The position numbers and the translations under genes were made by a program. The notes beneath the pieces are model-generated. The model ran no database searches, was not told the origin of the DNA, and saw only the letters and a list, made by a program, of their open reading frames with translations. From Woeseiaceae bacterium (GTDB lineage: Bacteria; Pseudomonadota; Gammaproteobacteria; Steroidobacterales; Woeseiaceae): a stretch of DNA of 17,954 nt. Shown here piece by piece: positions 1 to 6,725 of this stretch. Positions within the stretch are counted from its first letter, which is position 1; each line of letters begins with the position of its first letter. Location of the stretch: NCBI GenBank assembly GCA_022866645.1, contig JALHUQ010000297.1, positions 1 to 17,954 of the forward strand. The letters are read 5' to 3'.

Positions 1-987
1 GTCAAGGCCAAGCCGCCGACTTGCCTTCGCGAATCGGGCTGCCAGCATGTCGGCATAAGGCCCGCGCCCGGTTTGTCGCCGCCCGAATCGGTGATCGTAG
101 TGTTTGCCGCCGCTGGCCTGGCTGATCAGGCTCAAAACGTGCTCGGCACGATCCGGGTAGTGTGCTCGCAACCACTCGGTAAATATCGCTTTGAGCTCAT
201 GAGGTAAGCGCAGGAAAACATAATGAGCCTGAACGACTCCGGCGTTCGCTGCCGCTTCGAGTATCGTTTCAATTTCACCGTCGTTGATCGCGGGAATTAT
301 CGGTGCAACAAGAACACTGACCGGCACACCTGCCCGGCTCAAATCTGTGATTGCCTTTAGCCGGGCGCTCGCTGCCGGTACGCGCGGTTCCATCACGCGC
401 TTAAGCGATGCGTCCATCGTTGGAATACTGACCGCGACGGAGCACAAACGGTCTTGGGCAAGATCGCTCAACAGGTCCAAGTCGCGGCATATCAGGTGGC
501 TCTTGGTAATGAGGTTAACGGGATGACGGTATTCTCCAAAAAGTTGCAGCAGCTGGCGTGTCAGCTGCAGGGATTTTTCGGCTGGCTGATAGGGGTCCGT
601 ATTGGCGCCGATAGTAATTGGTTTACATTCGTAGCCCGCTTTTTGCCATTCCTCAAGCAGTCTGGCCGCTGCATTGGGTTTGTAGAAAATCTGCGTCTCA
701 AAGTCGAGTCCCGGCGAAAGGTCAAGATAGCTGTGGCTGGGTCTCGCGTAACAATAAACGCAACCGTGTTCGCAGCCCTGATAGGGATTGATGGAGCGAT
801 CGAACGGGACATCGGGGGAGTTGTTGCTGCTAATGATGCTGCCGGCCTGCATTGCCCTCCACACCGTTTCCGGCGCGGTTCGTGATCGGAGTTCGGCTTC
901 GTCAGCGTCGAAGTCGACAGTCTGAACCGAGTATCGTCCCTCGCTCGCTGTTATCGCGCCGCGACCTTTGTGCGGTGTTGCCGTCAT
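1..987 (-). CDS. PA0069-family radical SAM protein (3' end cut by window edge)
   Basis: The gene reads leftward from ATG at 987 and is still open at position 1, giving 329 codons, so only the C-terminus is missing. The radical SAM cluster motif CEHGCVYC is at residues 72-79 (Cys72, Cys76, Cys79), inside the family signature NPYQGCEHGCVYCYARPSH. The following segments (TIGANTDPYQPAEK, LITKSHLICRDLDLLSDLA, PRVPAASARLKAI) are those of the PA0069/Rv2578c radical SAM family, distantly related to spore photoproduct lyase (SplB). The family is assumed to do cytosolic radical chemistry with a 4Fe-4S cluster; its substrate is not established. A ribosome site (CCGGAG) lies 6 nt before the ATG. A LexA box and promoter directly upstream imply induction by DNA damage. 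The family call is firm; a DNA repair role is inference from regulation and the SplB resemblance. Confidence 0.9.
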   Translation of the reverse strand, partial: MTATPHKGRGAITASEGRYSVQTVDFDADEAELRSRTAPETVWRAMQAGSIISSNNSPDVPFDRSINPYQGCEHGCVYCYARPSHSYLDLSPGLDFETQIFYKPNAAARLLEEWQKAGYECKPITIGANTDPYQPAEKSLQLTRQLLQLFGEYRHPVNLITKSHLICRDLDLLSDLAQDRLCSVAVSIPTMDASLKRVMEPRVPAASARLKAITDLSRAGVPVSVLVAPIIPAINDGEIETILEAAANAGVVQAHYVFLRLPHELKAIFTEWLRAHYPDRAEHVLSLISQASGGKHYDHRFGRRQTGRGPYADMLAARFAKASRRLGLD

Positions 988-999
988 GACTCGCTCCGG

Positions 1000-1019
1000 T
1001 ACTGTATGGATGAACAGTA
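1000..1019 (-). promoter_or_regulatory. LexA (SOS) box upstream of the radical SAM gene
   Basis: The plus-strand sequence TACTGTATGGATGAACAGTA is a near-perfect match to the enterobacterial/pseudomonad SOS consensus TACTGTATATATATACAGTA. Both CTGT and ACAG half-sites and their flanking TA bases are intact with the correct 8-base centre. It lies 12 nt upstream of the radical SAM ATG at 987 and overlaps the predicted -10 element, so bound LexA should block transcription. From memory, PA0069 belongs to the LexA regulon of Pseudomonas aeruginosa, which agrees with this site. Confidence 0.88.
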
Positions 1020-1042
1020 CTGTGAGGAGGACTCGTCGTCAA
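1014..1042 (-). promoter_or_regulatory. Sigma-70-like promoter of the radical SAM gene
   Basis: On the minus strand, TTGACG (1042-1037) is followed after exactly 17 bases by TACTGT (1019-1014). The -35 matches 5 of 6 consensus bases and the -10 matches 3 of 6. The -10 hexamer is the first half of the LexA box, a common arrangement for SOS promoters. Transcription would start about 7 nt below the -10, giving a short leader before ATG 987. Confidence 0.55.
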
Positions 1043-1052
1043 GAAAGCGACG

Positions 1053-1409
1053 CTAATTGAGTACCCGATAGCCTCTGCCACGCAGGCAGCGTTTGAAGAC
1101 GTTCTGTTTGTCACGATCTGCATCCAGTCCGGAGTGTGTCGCCCCGATCAGCGCTCCATTCGCCGCGCCGCGACCAACGTCGCCGTTGATAGCGCCACCA
1201 ATCGCGCCAACGCCGGCACCCACGCCCGCGCCTTTGGCAACGCCCTGAGCGATCACGACCTCTTCGCTGTAGCCGGCACAGTCTTCCCAGTCCTTCGCCA
1301 GTTGATCAGGATTTACCCCTTTCATGTCGACGATGGGGTCGGGGTGCGCCGCGCAGCCTGCGAAAACCAGTCCAAATCCAATAACGATCAAGATCTTTGA
1401 GATGTCCAT
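1053..1409 (-). CDS. Small glycine-zipper lipoprotein
   Basis: A 118-residue exported protein from ATG 1409. The N-terminus (MDISKILIVIGFGLVFAGC) is a lipoprotein signal peptide with lipobox FAGC and acylated Cys19. The longer reading frame back to 1496 would put 29 non-signal residues in front and is rejected. The middle holds a glycine-zipper stretch rich in GxxxG/GxGxG steps (GVAKGAGVGAGVGAIGGA, then GRGAANGALIG), which normally inserts in or packs against membranes. Two further cysteines flank the zipper, one in WEDCAGY and one in the C-terminal CLRGRGYRVLN, an ending common in small proteobacterial lipoproteins of this type. A structural or envelope-stress role is likely by family, but no specific function is known. 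It lies 65 bp upstream of the radical SAM gene on the same strand, but that gene has its own promoter. Confidence 0.8.
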   Translation of the reverse strand: MDISKILIVIGFGLVFAGCAAHPDPIVDMKGVNPDQLAKDWEDCAGYSEEVVIAQGVAKGAGVGAGVGAIGGAINGDVGRGAANGALIGATHSGLDADRDKQNVFKRCLRGRGYRVLN

Positions 1410-1428
1410 AATTCCGGTCCGCCCGCCA

Positions 1429-1457
1429 TTGATACCGTGGCATGATAGTCCTTTAAC
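1429..1457 (+). promoter_or_regulatory. Probable sigma-70 promoter of the cation transporter gene
   Basis: TTGATA (1429-1434; 5 of 6 consensus bases) is separated by 17 bases from TTTAAC (1452-1457; 4 of 6). A start near 1464 would leave a leader of about 19 nt before ATG 1483. It sits in the 73-bp space between the divergent lipoprotein and transporter genes. Pattern match only. Confidence 0.35.
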
Positions 1458-1482
1458 GCGGCAGCGAGCATTCGGTTTACGT

Positions 1483-2397
1483 ATGGTTTCATCCACTCAT
1501 GATTCGACCGCCCGTGCGATCTTGTACGCGTTCCTGGCCAATTTCGGAATTGCGATTGCGAAATCCTGGGCCGCCTGGCTAACGGGATCAGGCAGTATGC
1601 TGGCGGAGGCGATTCACTCTTACGCGGATACTGGAAATCAGATTCTCCTGTACTTCGGGCTTCGCCAGTCGCGGCGGCCAGCCGATGCCGAACATCCGCT
1701 CGGCTATGGAAAACTCAGCTATTTTTGGAGTTTTGTTGTCGCCATTTTGCTCTTCAGTATGGGTGGCGTTTTCTCAATATATGAAGGCGTGCACAAGCTG
1801 CAGAATCCGGAGCCGCTGTCGCAGGTTTGGGTGGCGATTGTCGTTCTGTTTCTCGCCATCTTGCTGGAAGGATCATCGTTGCTCGGTGCATTGAACGAAA
1901 TTCGAAAACTCCGGGGTGAACGGCCGTTCTGGCATTGGTTTAAGCACACGCGCAATTCGGAGCTGGTGGTCGTTCTCGGTGAGGATGTCGGCGCTCAACT
2001 CGGCTTGATCCTTGCGCTCGGCTTCCTGGTTGCTGCGAACGTGACCGGAAATCCGGTTTACGATGCACTGGGATCAATTTGTATCGGTGTCATTCTGATC
2101 GTTATCTCGGCGTTCGTTGCCTCACGTATTCAGTCCTTACTGGTTGGACGTTCTGCCGATCCCGATATTCAGGAAGCGATTGATGCCATCATCAGCGAAC
2201 AGGAATCCATCGAATTCTGCTTTAAGACGATAACGATGCAATTCGGCCCCGACACCATGCTCGCGGCGAAAGTCAAGATACAGTCCGGACTGTCTATCGA
2301 TGAGGCCGTTGCCAGTATCAACGCCCTTGAGCGCCAGCTCAAAGCGCGCATTCCGAAATTGAAATGGTGTTTTATTGAACCCGACGTGGAAGACTGA
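1483..2397 (+). CDS. Cation diffusion facilitator transporter, SLC30A9 (ZnT9)-like
   Basis: A 304-residue inner-membrane protein of the CDF family, which exports Zn, Fe, Mn or similar divalent cations in exchange for protons. The start at ATG 1483 gives the usual N-terminus just before the first membrane helix; a longer frame from 1324 would run antisense through the lipoprotein gene and is rejected. The second-helix metal motif AEAIHSYADTGNQ carries His45 and Asp49. HPLGYGKLSYFWSF (residues 71-84) follows the cytosolic loop typical of CDF proteins. Helix 5 carries LGEDVGAQLG (Glu167-Asp168) instead of the HxxxD of YiiP/FieF, as in the ZnT9 branch. The C-terminal about 80 residues form the cytosolic ferredoxin-like dimer domain. 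The family is firm; the metal cannot be read from the sequence. It ends one base from the convergent beta-propeller gene. Confidence 0.9.
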   Translation: MVSSTHDSTARAILYAFLANFGIAIAKSWAAWLTGSGSMLAEAIHSYADTGNQILLYFGLRQSRRPADAEHPLGYGKLSYFWSFVVAILLFSMGGVFSIYEGVHKLQNPEPLSQVWVAIVVLFLAILLEGSSLLGALNEIRKLRGERPFWHWFKHTRNSELVVVLGEDVGAQLGLILALGFLVAANVTGNPVYDALGSICIGVILIVISAFVASRIQSLLVGRSADPDIQEAIDAIISEQESIEFCFKTITMQFGPDTMLAAKVKIQSGLSIDEAVASINALERQLKARIPKLKWCFIEPDVED

Positions 2398-2398
2398 A

Positions 2399-3517
2399 TT
2401 ACTGTCCCGGGACACCCAGAGAACCTGCTTGAAACCGGAAAATGCGGTACGGTCCCTCGGCTTGAATGTGTGCGCTCGACCGCAAAATAAGTTCCGGCAG
2501 TGCGCTGTCTGCGACGTATAGATAACCGTCCGGTCCGAATGACAAGGCATCCGGCCAACGAATCCGGGGCGATTGAATCAATGTAGACAAGCCATCGTCA
2601 ATATCGACCTTAAAGATAGCGCTGTGCTCAACGTCTGTTACAAAGACACTTCCCGCTATGTCGACACTGAGGCCGTCGCTGAGCGGTTTTTCGCTGTATC
2701 GCTCAACGCGGGTTGCGAGTTGAGACGGTGGCAGAGATTTGTTTGTGAGGTCTTTCAATCGGACGCGGAAAAGACCCGAGCCATTCAGCGCCGCGTAGTA
2801 TAGCCATTCAGGACCGAGAGCAATTCCGTCCACACCACCACGCAGTGACACAATCCCGCCAAGAAATTCCATATCCTTGTCATGCGTCCGAATCAGGTAA
2901 TTTTCGGCCGTTACCGAGGGATGACCTTCGAGTACTCGTCGGGCTTCCCCGGATTCCACATCGTAGATGATCAATGCGGGTGACTTGCGCCAGAAACTGG
3001 CGTCGGCGATGACTATCGTGCGGCCGTCGGCGCTGATCTGAAGATCCTGCAAAAAGGATCCGGCGGGCGCGATCGACTCGTCAAACTTCTGATCCCGCAA
3101 TACCTCACCGTTGGCCAGATCGATGGCGATGATTCGCGCTGAACGCGTGCCATGATTACCGTGGTCAATGGTCCAGAGTCGATCCAGTCTGTCGATAGCA
3201 ATACCGATCGGCGTGTCAAACAGCTTGCTTTGCTGGCCGAGCGTAGGAAAGGGTACTGATGCCCCGTCAATGTACTCGAGCAGTTTGTTGCCGCGTGGCC
3301 TGGATTCCGGATGTACCGTAAAAAAAATCCGGCCATCGCTGCTAACCGCGACATTTCCAATTGGCTCAGGATAAGTGAGCACCTCTTCGAGAGCATCAGC
3401 GCTGAGCAGAGGAGTACCGGTCAGGTCAGGGTACGGTTCACCGCCGCCGTGTCTGACCCGAAGGACAGTTGCCGCAGTGGCAATTAGTATGACCAGGAAC
3501 AGCAGAACATTTTTCAT
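2399..3517 (-). CDS. Major royal jelly/yellow-type beta-propeller protein, membrane anchored
   Basis: A 372-residue protein starting MKNVLLFLVILIATAATVL, an uncleaved signal anchor or signal peptide, so the body is periplasmic. The remainder has propeller-repeat sequence: GNVAVSSDGRIFFTVHPESR, GIAIDRLDRLWTIDHG, LQDLQISADGRTIVIADAS, VDGIALGPEWLYYAALNGSGLFRV, LSDGLSVDIAGSVFVTDVEHSAI and DALSFGPDGYLYVADSALPE. The order and wording match the MRJP/yellow family (Pfam MRJP), often named L-dopachrome tautomerase-related in bacteria and related to SMP-30/gluconolactonase propellers. The bacterial substrate is unknown. It lies 61 bp downstream of the rhomboid gene on the same strand, so the two are probably co-transcribed. 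No clear ribosome site precedes the ATG. An SMP-30-like lactonase is the main alternative. Confidence 0.72.
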   Translation of the reverse strand: MKNVLLFLVILIATAATVLRVRHGGGEPYPDLTGTPLLSADALEEVLTYPEPIGNVAVSSDGRIFFTVHPESRPRGNKLLEYIDGASVPFPTLGQQSKLFDTPIGIAIDRLDRLWTIDHGNHGTRSARIIAIDLANGEVLRDQKFDESIAPAGSFLQDLQISADGRTIVIADASFWRKSPALIIYDVESGEARRVLEGHPSVTAENYLIRTHDKDMEFLGGIVSLRGGVDGIALGPEWLYYAALNGSGLFRVRLKDLTNKSLPPSQLATRVERYSEKPLSDGLSVDIAGSVFVTDVEHSAIFKVDIDDGLSTLIQSPRIRWPDALSFGPDGYLYVADSALPELILRSSAHIQAEGPYRIFRFQAGSLGVPGQ

Positions 3518-3578
3518 CCTAGCTGCTGCGACTCACGAATATCCCCATGCGAAAATTCTACAGCATTTCGCGCCGATT

Positions 3579-4457
3579 TCAGATGCCGAGTGCGATTGCC
3601 CAGCTGAAAAAAATGAGACCAAACGCGATACCACCAGCAATTAGCTGCGAACGCGAGTCTTTTGGAATCGTGCCCAGGCGAATCAATGTGAAGCCGGCAG
3701 CGAAACCGCATACGAAACCGAGCAAATGTGCACCGACATCGGTATCCGGTCCGCCCGTGCCGGTATACATCAGCAGCGCGAGACCGCCAACGATTGGACC
3801 GTAGCGGTTCGACCAACGGTCCTGCGACATCAGTCTTCCGAACCAGACGTATCCAGCGATCAAGCCCAGCGCCGCGAACACAGCGGTTGACGCGCCGATA
3901 GAACGGTGTGTGGGATCGAGCAACAAAGTGTTCAGCGCATTTCCTGTGGCGGCGGACAGAACGATGGCGAGCCAGGCGAATCCGGAGCCGACAAGGCGGC
4001 CGGCAAACAGCCCGAAAAAGACACCGAAAACGAGATTACTCAACAAATGCTTGACGCCTGAATGCAAGGTCAGAGCAGTGAAGAGTCGCCACAATTCGCC
4101 GTTCCGGATGAGCTCTCCGTCAACACGGCCGGCGACAAACCAGTTGGCTTGAAAAAAAGAATAGCCGGCCATGCCAGCCACCAGGCAAACGACCAGGGCG
4201 TAGCCGATCAATCCGGGTACGGCGTCATAATGCTCAATACGCTGCGGGGTTTTCCGCCGTGCGGGAGGGTTTTCCTGTTCATATAACTGCAGCTCATTGT
4301 AGGCCTTGGCCGAATAAGGCGCCGGCACGACCAGCGCACACGACAAGCCATCGTCGACCAGCTGGTGGGGTATTTCCAGCGACGCCAGTACCAGAGCGCG
4401 ATCGGCACAGCTTTGCCGATTTCGACTCTCAAACACTACTCGCAAGTCTTCGTTCAT
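3579..4457 (-). CDS. Rhomboid-family intramembrane serine protease
   Basis: A 292-residue inner-membrane protein. Residues 1-65 look like a small soluble DUF2007/GlpG-type cytosolic domain, followed by a basic linker (PPARRKTPQR) and about six membrane helices. The catalytic Ser190 is in RSIGASTAVFA and the catalytic His244 in VGAHLLGFVCG. The oxyanion-side HLLSN motif (His137, Asn141) and the L1-loop pair ELWRLFTALTLH are also present, so the protease is probably active. Rhomboids cut single-pass membrane proteins within the bilayer. The membrane-anchored propeller encoded 61 bp downstream would be a possible substrate, but that is speculation. The gene is divergent from the exported START-like gene across 93 bp in which no convincing promoter was found. 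No strong ribosome site is seen before the ATG. Confidence 0.88.
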   Translation of the reverse strand: MNEDLRVVFESRNRQSCADRALVLASLEIPHQLVDDGLSCALVVPAPYSAKAYNELQLYEQENPPARRKTPQRIEHYDAVPGLIGYALVVCLVAGMAGYSFFQANWFVAGRVDGELIRNGELWRLFTALTLHSGVKHLLSNLVFGVFFGLFAGRLVGSGFAWLAIVLSAATGNALNTLLLDPTHRSIGASTAVFAALGLIAGYVWFGRLMSQDRWSNRYGPIVGGLALLMYTGTGGPDTDVGAHLLGFVCGFAAGFTLIRLGTIPKDSRSQLIAGGIAFGLIFFSWAIALGI

Positions 4458-4550
4458 GGTTTGGCCAACGATACAGAGTTTCGGATATGTGGACGGTGCT
4501 TGCGTATTTCAAATTTGCGGTAAGCTAGACCTATCTCCTGAGGGCCAGCA

Positions 4551-5102
4551 ATGAAGATTCTGCTACACACCATTTTGTGCGCATTTGTCGGTTTTGCCGG
4601 CACGGCGATGGCTGAGGTGAAGGATGCCGGTGCCGGCGGATTCACTACTGTCAACGAAGTGATAATTGTCGCTGCGACAGAAACAGTCTGGCTGGCAGCG
4701 CTCGACGATGTCGGACTGTGGTGGAATTCGGACCACACTGTATCGGGTGACGCCAGTCGACTCAGCATAACGGCAGTGCCGCAGGGTTGTTTTTGTGAGC
4801 GCTTTGGCGTCGATGCCGGCGTTGTGCATTTAGTGGTAACGATGGTAAATCCTGGTGTCGTTATTCGACTCACGGGTGGCCTCGGACCGTTGGGACTGAT
4901 GGGCGTCAACGGCAATATGACCTGGGAATTCGAAGGCGTGGAAGGTGGAACCAAGGTCACATTCACTTATGCGGTAGGGGGTTATCGCCCCGACGGTCTT
5001 GAGAGTATTTCCGGGCCTGTCGACGATGTCATCGGCGAGCAGCTCGCACGATTGAAGGCACAGATAGAAACGGGTGACCCGGAGAACGCAAAACTTGACT
5101 GA
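4551..5102 (+). CDS. Exported SRPBCC (START-like) domain protein
   Basis: A 183-residue protein with a cleavable Sec signal peptide (MKILLHTILCAFVGFAGTAMA, probable cut after Ala21). The mature part has the SRPBCC/AHSA1 layout: TTVNEVIIVAATETVWLAALDDVGLWWNSDHTVSGDASRLSI, then strand-rich sequence, and a closing amphipathic helix (DDVIGEQLARLKAQIE). Such folds bind hydrophobic ligands in a deep cavity; the ligand here is unknown and the periplasmic location is less usual. An AGGG ribosome site precedes the ATG. Its last codons overlap the start of the Nudix gene, suggesting translational coupling. Confidence is good for the fold class and low for any specific role. Confidence 0.78.
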   Translation: MKILLHTILCAFVGFAGTAMAEVKDAGAGGFTTVNEVIIVAATETVWLAALDDVGLWWNSDHTVSGDASRLSITAVPQGCFCERFGVDAGVVHLVVTMVNPGVVIRLTGGLGPLGLMGVNGNMTWEFEGVEGGTKVTFTYAVGGYRPDGLESISGPVDDVIGEQLARLKAQIETGDPENAKLD

Positions 5103-5865
5103 AGCTGCAATCGCGCGTTCGTCATCAACCGTCGTTCTGGTTCGTCATTCGAGCGGCGGTCCTGAAATTTTCATGGTCAGGCGACACCAAAAATTGTCTT
5201 TCGGGGCTGCCTACGCCTTCCCTGGCGGAGTCGTTGATCCTGGAGATTCTGAAATTTATGACTTTTGTCAAGGACTTACGAGTGTGGAAGCGAACTCGCG
5301 CCTCGGCGTGGAAGATGACGGCCTGCAGTATTACAGCTCGGCAATTCGCGAACTGTTCGAGGAATCGGGTGTGCTGCTCGCCGATCTTTCGATGGTCGAT
5401 GAGGATCTCAAAGCGGTTCGGGATGCGCTCAATGACGGCTCGTTGAATTGGGCGGAGTGGGTGACTGAGGGCCAGTTGCCGCTCTACTGCGGGCAACTGC
5501 ACTACTTCAGTCACTGGGTTACGCCGGAGACACAAGCCAAACGCTATTCCACCCGGTTTTTTCTGGCGGAATTGCCCGATGGACAGATTGCTAAGCACTG
5601 CGGCGGTGAATTAACGGAGTCGCGTTGGGCGACCGCGAACGACATGCTGGCAGCGGGGCGTCGTGGTGACCTGAAGCTGCATTACCCGACGATAAAGACT
5701 TTGGAGAGTATTGCACGCCACAAGACCATGGAAAACCTCGTCGATTGGGCGCGGTCAAGCTTTGAGTGGGGCATTACCAGCATGGTTCCAGCCGTGATCT
5801 CGAGAAATGGACAGCAAGAAATCGTGCTGCCGGGTGACAAAGACTACCCGGGCGCGAAGTCGTGA
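5095..5865 (+). CDS. Nudix hydrolase, NUDT19-like
   Basis: A 256-residue cytosolic Nudix hydrolase. The favoured start is TTG 5095, 10 nt after GGAG (5081-5084); it overlaps the upstream stop by 8 bases. A GTG at 5074 would add seven residues but has no ribosome site. The Nudix box is split: FPGG at residues 42-45 and RELFEESG at 85-92, with an insertion of about 35 residues between, as in the NUDT19/RP2p group that acts on CoA and acyl-CoA diphosphates. Catalytic glutamates of REx2EE are intact. The long C-terminal part (LHYFSHWVTPETQAKRYSTRFFLA) is also typical of that group. CoA-type substrate is inference. The stop overlaps the next start as GTGA, so this gene and the metallo-hydrolase are coupled. 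Confidence 0.85.
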   Translation: MTEAAIARSSSTVVLVRHSSGGPEIFMVRRHQKLSFGAAYAFPGGVVDPGDSEIYDFCQGLTSVEANSRLGVEDDGLQYYSSAIRELFEESGVLLADLSMVDEDLKAVRDALNDGSLNWAEWVTEGQLPLYCGQLHYFSHWVTPETQAKRYSTRFFLAELPDGQIAKHCGGELTESRWATANDMLAAGRRGDLKLHYPTIKTLESIARHKTMENLVDWARSSFEWGITSMVPAVISRNGQQEIVLPGDKDYPGAKS

Positions 5866-6701
5866 CAAGCTTTGGTCCGATGATGCCGACGTTCACTGAA
5901 CTGGCTCCCGGAATACGGCGACTCGTTGCCCCGAATCCGTCGATGATGACAGGGCCCGGCACGAACACGTATTTGTTCGGCAGCGACGAGGTCGCGGTGC
6001 TCGATCCGGGCCCTGACATCGACAGTCATCTGCTAGTTATTCAGGATATTGCGGCCGCGCCGATACGCTGGGTGCTTGTGACACACACGCACCCGGATCA
6101 TTCACCGGCCGCTGTCCAGCTCGCGCGGAAAACGGGCGCACAATTGCTGGGTAGCTCTCCGCCCATAGGCCGGCATCAGGATATGACCTTCGCACCGGAT
6201 CGCGAACTTCGCGACGGAGAACGAATATCAGTTGGTGGGTGTGAGCTTGATGTTATCCACACGCCCGGGCATGCGTCGAACCATCTTTGTTATCGGCAGG
6301 TGGAGCTCAACTGGATATTCACAGGCGACCACGTTATCGACGGGTCGACCGTGGTCATCGACCCGCCGGATGGCAATATGAGCCACTACATCGCGTCACT
6401 GATCAAAGTGAAAAATTTGCAGCCTGCGGTACTCGCACCTGGTCATGGTGAATTGATCCACGACCCGCTGCGCGCCATAGAATGGATTATCGATCACCGC
6501 TTGCAGCGTGAGGCGAAAGTCGTCGCCGCGCTAAGTGAAAATCCGCGCCTGACATCGATACAACTGGTGCCGCATGTTTACAAAGACGTGGACAAAAAAC
6601 TCTATGGCTGGGCGGAGCGCTCGTTGCTGGCACACCTGTTGAAGTTGGAGGATGATCAGCGGGCACAGCAGGGTAGCGGCCGGTGGTCGCTGCTGCCGTA
6701 G
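5862..6701 (+). CDS. LACTB2-like MBL-fold metallo-hydrolase
   Basis: A 279-residue metallo-beta-lactamase-fold protein. All zinc-site motifs are present: THTHPDHS (His75, His77, Asp79, His80), HTPGHASNH (His137), FTGDHVIDG (Asp156) and APGHGE (His195). The opening MTGPGTNTYLFG and a C-terminal winged-helix-like tail (TSIQLVPHVYKDVDKKLYGWAERSLLAHLLKLE) match the LACTB2 group, whose human member is a single-strand endoribonuclease. Substrate in bacteria is not settled: RNA, thioester or ester hydrolysis are all possible. The GTG start at 5862 overlaps the Nudix stop by 4 bases; ATG 5880 is an alternative start that would also keep the domain. Part of the tightly packed plus-strand run. Confidence 0.87.
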   Translation: MTSFGPMMPTFTELAPGIRRLVAPNPSMMTGPGTNTYLFGSDEVAVLDPGPDIDSHLLVIQDIAAAPIRWVLVTHTHPDHSPAAVQLARKTGAQLLGSSPPIGRHQDMTFAPDRELRDGERISVGGCELDVIHTPGHASNHLCYRQVELNWIFTGDHVIDGSTVVIDPPDGNMSHYIASLIKVKNLQPAVLAPGHGELIHDPLRAIEWIIDHRLQREAKVVAALSENPRLTSIQLVPHVYKDVDKKLYGWAERSLLAHLLKLEDDQRAQQGSGRWSLLP

Positions 6702-6725
6702 TCGTCAACTGAATCTGAGTAGTGA

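Noticed and set aside
454..885. 143-codon plus-strand reading frame
   Set aside because: It is antisense to the radical SAM gene, whose motifs are unmistakable; the opposite-frame protein has no recognisable features.
1324..1482. 53-residue N-terminal extension of the cation transporter
   Set aside because: It runs antisense through the start of the lipoprotein gene, has no membrane or CDF resemblance, and the family normally begins close to ATG 1483.
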